Of a stretch of 64,000 bases of DNA, positions 60,877 to 64,000 are shown in pieces; positions within the stretch are counted from its first letter, which is position 1, and each line of letters opens with the position of its first letter. The DNA is from Arthrobacter sp. MYb23. Lineage in GTDB: Bacteria; Actinomycetota; Actinomycetes; Actinomycetales; Micrococcaceae. A program made the translations under genes and the position numbers. The stretch lies in the NCBI RefSeq assembly GCF_002979775.1, contig NZ_PCPR01000006.1:124001-188000 (forward strand), written 5' to 3'. The notes beneath the pieces are model-generated. The model made no database searches, was not told the DNA's origin, and saw nothing but the letters and a program-made list of their open reading frames with translations.

Positions 60877-63800
60877 CGCTGGCAGAGGGCCACGAACCCG
60901 CCAAGATTCTCCAGACCCTCGGGATGCGTCGGCAAGTAGTTGGTCAGCTCGGGCGAACGCACGACGACGGCACGCCACTGGCCGCGCGACACCGCCACGT
61001 TGATCCGGTTCCGGGAGAGCAGGAACTCCATGCCGCGGGGGACTTCTCCCGCTGCCGACGCGGCCATGGAAACGATGACCACCGGGGCTTCCTGGCCTTG
61101 GAACTTATCCACTGTTCCCACCCGGACCTTGCTCAATCCTGCGCCCCGGAGATGGTGCTTGATCAACTGGACTTGGGCGTTGTACGCGGCCACCACCAAG
61201 ATGTCTGTTTCCTCCAAGGGCCGGCCTTCGGCCGTCTGTGTTTCGGCGGACCGGGATGCGGCTGACGTGGAGGGGTCGAGCCATGTCAGGCCGAGGTGGG
61301 CCTGGACCTGCCGGACCACCTCCGCTGCTTCCTCGGCTGAGGACGTGGAGTTGCCAGTATGTGGAACATAAACGCAGGAGATACCAGGTGCGGCACCTTC
61401 CAAATGGCGTTCCTTCGCTGCGGATGCCGATTCAAGCCGGTTGTCGTAGGAGAGTTCCGACACGGCGCTGCAGAGTTCTGGATGCATGCGCCACGACAAT
61501 GCCAGGAAGTAGCCCAGCTCCGGCGGCAAGGTGTTGTATCCATCCGACAGCCAGCCCAGAGCCGATTCGTCCACGGGCTCAGGGTGCTTGCCTTGGGTGA
61601 CCTGAGGCAACTGTTGTGGATCGCCCAGCAGCAGAAGGCGTTTGGCTGCGCGGCTCACTGCCATGGTGTTGGCCAGCGAGAACTGCCCCGCCTCGTCAAT
61701 GACCAGGAGATCCAGAGATCCCGCCGGAACCGAACTGCCCACCATGGTCCAGGCTGTGCCACCAATGAGGGTCCCGCCCGGCTTGGACAAGAGTTCTTCC
61801 ACGTCCCCTTTGGCACACTGGGTCCAGGGCACGGGGTCATCGTGTTTGACTTCCTTGGCCACCCGCCGGGGATCCACTCCGGCCTTGTCCACGGCGGCAC
61901 AGAGCATGTTCTCCACTACGGCATGGGACTGGGCCACCACACCCACCTTCCAGCCTGCAGCCACAAGCCGGGCCAACACGTGGGCGCCCACGTGGGTCTT
62001 TCCGCTCCCTGGAGGGCCTTGCACAGCCAGATAGGAGTGGTCCAAGTCAGTGATGGCTGCGGTGATGGCGTCGATGTACCCATCAGGCCCCGGCTCCACG
62101 GGAGGGAGGGCTGCAAGGCTGCGAAGCTTCGGGGGCCTCCTTCGCACCAGATCCAGCGCGGGGTCCTGCGGCCACTCCGGAAGTGCGCCCTTGAGCTTGG
62201 TGGCCAGCGCAGCGAGGGCTGCGCGTTGGCCGTTCGTGGCAATGGGTGGATCCGGAGTCAAGGCCATGGGCCATTGGCTGAACGCCGTGGAGTCCTTGCG
62301 GAGGCCCTCTGCGATGGTGACCGTTTCGAAGTCGTCCTCGTCTCCCACCCCTGTGACCAGGGTACTGTTCCAGCCTGCACGGCCAAGCACAGTGGACTCT
62401 TTCTCCTGCAGCGATTTCGGCAGGGGAGAGCCGTACATGCGGAAGTACTTCTTGCCCGGTTCCAGTCCTGCTCCGTCCCCGGACCGGCCGAAGAGCTTCA
62501 CGATCCTCACCGGGTTGCTCCGGGGGGTGGGTTTGGCCCAGTCCTGAAGCAGTTCAGCATGGTTGACGATGAAGAGGTCGCGCTCGTCAGGCCATTGCGA
62601 TGTCGGCTTTTCCAGGCGGTCGAAGTGCCCCCACCAGTGTTGCTTGTCCTCGCGGCGGTGATATCCCACCCCGGCGGCCACAATGCCCACGGCGCGTGAA
62701 TCCGAGGTGCTCTTTTCCTCCTCGGACAGATCCGCAAGGTAGTCGAACAGTGCGCTTTCTTCCGGTGCCGCCTGGTACTTCTCCGGTTCCGTGTCTGTTG
62801 CAAGAGCAGGTTCCGCTTCACCGCCCGGCTGGATGGAGCGCTCCGCAGCACGGGCAAGCAGCCAGTTGCGAAGTTCCAGCGTGGACAGGCAGTCGTACTC
62901 GTTGTAGTCACGGATGCCTTCGAGGATCGCGGCTGCTTCTCCCGGGTTCCCGTTGTCCCGGGCCGTGCAGTAGTCGGCGTAGGCAACAACAGAGGCGCCG
63001 GCGTCGGTCACATCACCTGAGCGAAGGTGCTGCCCCATATAGAGAGGCTCAAGCTTCTTGATGCTGTAGGAGTTCTCAGAGATCCGGATGCTGTGCCGGA
63101 TGGTGTCGTAGAGGTCCACCAGGACACCCTGGCGCAGGAGGTCGTCGACGGCGGTTTCGCCCACCACATGCGTCAGGGACAGGTTGCGCAGGGCTGTCTT
63201 CTCGTACGCGGCGTAGTGGTAAATGTGCATACCGGGGTACTTCTGGCGCCGCTCGGCTACGTACTCGAGGAAGTCGACAAACGCCTTGCCCTCTTCAGCC
63301 CGTGAGTGCGCCCAAAATGGCCGGAAAATGGGCGGGGCGCCGGGTTCCACAGGGTTCTCAATGACTCCGAACAGGTACTCCAGCCCCCACTTTTCCGTGA
63401 TGGGGTCCTGCCAGAGGGGATCGCCTTCGAAGTCGAAGAAGATGTCGCCCGGATCGGGAGCGGGCAGCCTGCCCAAGGTGTTGTCCGGCAGAACGTTGTA
63501 GCTGATGGCTTTGGCTTCTCCGGACTTGTCCGTGTACTTGACTGTGCCATCCGGTGTGCCCGCGCCGGTCTGTAACCGGGCCTGCTCCCGGAGCCGCAGC
63601 AACGTGGGATCACCCGCTTCCGGAAGGGCTGCCAGAGCGTCAATGGTTGTGACACCAGACTCGATCAGCTTCTTGCGGCGGCTGATCCGCATGCCCGCCA
63701 CCATGAGGAGATCCCGGTGCAGTTGGACTTGCTCAGCGCAGTAATCACAGCGGCCACAGGCGGAATATCGGGAGTCACCCCATTCCACCGGCCCGCTACC

Positions 63801-64000
63801 CGCAACGTGCGCTTGTGTCATGCCGAGGAAGCGTTCGCGGCGTTCTTTGAAGACGGGGAGGATCTGGGCGAGCGGGTGGTCGCTGTGGACACGGTTACCC
63901 AACACCAGGGTGACGGTAGGGTCCGGTGTGATCCCTGCCTGGATGAGTTGGTCTCCATAGGCCGCCAGTTGCAGGAGAGCCGTGACCTTGGCATGCCGTG
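60849..64000 (-). CDS. TM0106-type RecB-like nuclease fused to superfamily 1 helicase (5' end outside the window)
   Basis: The frame stays open to the right edge (first visible residues RHAKVTALLQLAAYGDQL), so at least 1050 residues are seen and the N-terminus is missing. The order is: end of a RecB-like PD-(D/E)xK nuclease with the Cys motif CGRCDYC; an RNase-H-like exonuclease domain (DIFFDFEGDPLWQD, YHYAAYEKTALRNL, NEYDCLSTLELRNWL); then an SF1 helicase with Walker A GPPGSGKT, Walker B LLVIDEAGQFSLA, GDPQQLPQVTQGKHPE and VGTVDKFQGQEAPVVIVSMA. The likely role is DNA repair or defence against foreign nucleic acid. The last residues SFCTANAL derive from the family B repeat. Confidence 0.9.
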   Translation of the reverse strand, partial: RHAKVTALLQLAAYGDQLIQAGITPDPTVTLVLGNRVHSDHPLAQILPVFKERRERFLGMTQAHVAGSGPVEWGDSRYSACGRCDYCAEQVQLHRDLLMVAGMRISRRKKLIESGVTTIDALAALPEAGDPTLLRLREQARLQTGAGTPDGTVKYTDKSGEAKAISYNVLPDNTLGRLPAPDPGDIFFDFEGDPLWQDPITEKWGLEYLFGVIENPVEPGAPPIFRPFWAHSRAEEGKAFVDFLEYVAERRQKYPGMHIYHYAAYEKTALRNLSLTHVVGETAVDDLLRQGVLVDLYDTIRHSIRISENSYSIKKLEPLYMGQHLRSGDVTDAGASVVAYADYCTARDNGNPGEAAAILEGIRDYNEYDCLSTLELRNWLLARAAERSIQPGGEAEPALATDTEPEKYQAAPEESALFDYLADLSEEEKSTSDSRAVGIVAAGVGYHRREDKQHWWGHFDRLEKPTSQWPDERDLFIVNHAELLQDWAKPTPRSNPVRIVKLFGRSGDGAGLEPGKKYFRMYGSPLPKSLQEKESTVLGRAGWNSTLVTGVGDEDDFETVTIAEGLRKDSTAFSQWPMALTPDPPIATNGQRAALAALATKLKGALPEWPQDPALDLVRRRPPKLRSLAALPPVEPGPDGYIDAITAAITDLDHSYLAVQGPPGSGKTHVGAHVLARLVAAGWKVGVVAQSHAVVENMLCAAVDKAGVDPRRVAKEVKHDDPVPWTQCAKGDVEELLSKPGGTLIGGTAWTMVGSSVPAGSLDLLVIDEAGQFSLANTMAVSRAAKRLLLLGDPQQLPQVTQGKHPEPVDESALGWLSDGYNTLPPELGYFLALSWRMHPELCSAVSELSYDNRLESASAAKERHLEGAAPGISCVYVPHTGNSTSSAEEAAEVVRQVQAHLGLTWLDPSTSAASRSAETQTAEGRPLEETDILVVAAYNAQVQLIKHHLRGAGLSKVRVGTVDKFQGQEAPVVIVSMAASAAGEVPRGMEFLLSRNRINVAVSRGQWRAVVVRSPELTNYLPTHPEGLENLGGFVALCQRSFCTANAL

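Noticed and set aside
1..64000. CRISPR arrays, tRNA/rRNA genes, transposases, prophage genes
   Set aside because: None were found by eye. No regularly spaced direct repeats of CRISPR length, no transposase motifs and no tRNA-like cloverleaf were noticed, although short RNAs could be missed without computation.

Overview
The window looks like chromosomal DNA of a soil actinobacterium, most likely Arthrobacter/Paenarthrobacter (Micrococcaceae). The evidence is the high G+C content, many GTG/TTG starts, actinobacterial families (a BsaP-type partner of biotin synthase, CUT1 sugar ABC systems without their own ATPase, a TM0106-type nuclease-helicase) and the general gene style. The genus is an inference. 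No tRNA, rRNA, CRISPR array, transposase or phage gene was seen.

Region 1 (about 0.3-26.7 kb, plus strand except two regulators) reads as a locus for plant type II (arabino)galactan. A secreted GH30-GH43 two-enzyme protein (5501-9793) should attack the polymer. Two CUT1 ABC transporters import oligosaccharides. A cytosolic GH35 beta-galactosidase, an aldose 1-epimerase and galE process the galactose, and two cytosolic carbohydrate-active proteins (a DUF6067-like glycosidase and a DUF5107/TPR protein) precede them. Two near-duplicate LacI regulators lie in the middle, and three pairs of near-perfect ATGTTTACGTAAACAT operators control the secreted enzyme, transporter 1 and transporter 2/lacI2. 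The locus also holds two paralogous WxL-type secreted proteins, a DUF916 membrane-anchored protein and a small LPATG-anchored protein. These are the parts of the csc cell-surface complexes known from low-GC Gram-positives, here beside a galactan-degrading enzyme.

Region 2 (26.8-33.6 kb) holds an McrBC defence pair, a small PLDc_N membrane protein, a divergent histidine kinase/response regulator pair and a ferredoxin. Region 3 (33.6-42.5 kb, minus strand) is a tightly packed catabolic operon (MHS-type symporter, FAD oxidoreductase, class III CoA-transferase, enoyl-CoA hydratase, DapA-family aldolase, SDR, aldehyde dehydrogenase) under an XRE-cupin regulator; its substrate is unknown. Region 4 (42.6-52.4 kb) is mixed housekeeping: degenerate Hpt protein, Vsr endonuclease, bioB-bsaP, NCS1 permease, CsbD, zinc alcohol dehydrogenase, SIS protein and old yellow enzyme.

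Region 5 (52.5-60.9 kb) is a GntR gene and an eight-gene operon (TIM-barrel isomerase, DhaK-DhaL kinase, RpiB-type and TpiA-type isomerases, 3-hydroxyacyl-CoA-dehydrogenase-like enzyme, SDR, a 30-residue membrane protein, MFS porter). It resembles erythrulose-phosphate (tetritol) pathways. The shared operator TCCTATAGGA ties regulator and operon together. The window ends inside a convergent nuclease-helicase gene.

Two dispersed palindromic repeat families, each seen twice, lie at gene ends: a 65-bp element (33203, 47130) and a 63-bp element (43870, 60814). The second supplies the last codons of three genes.
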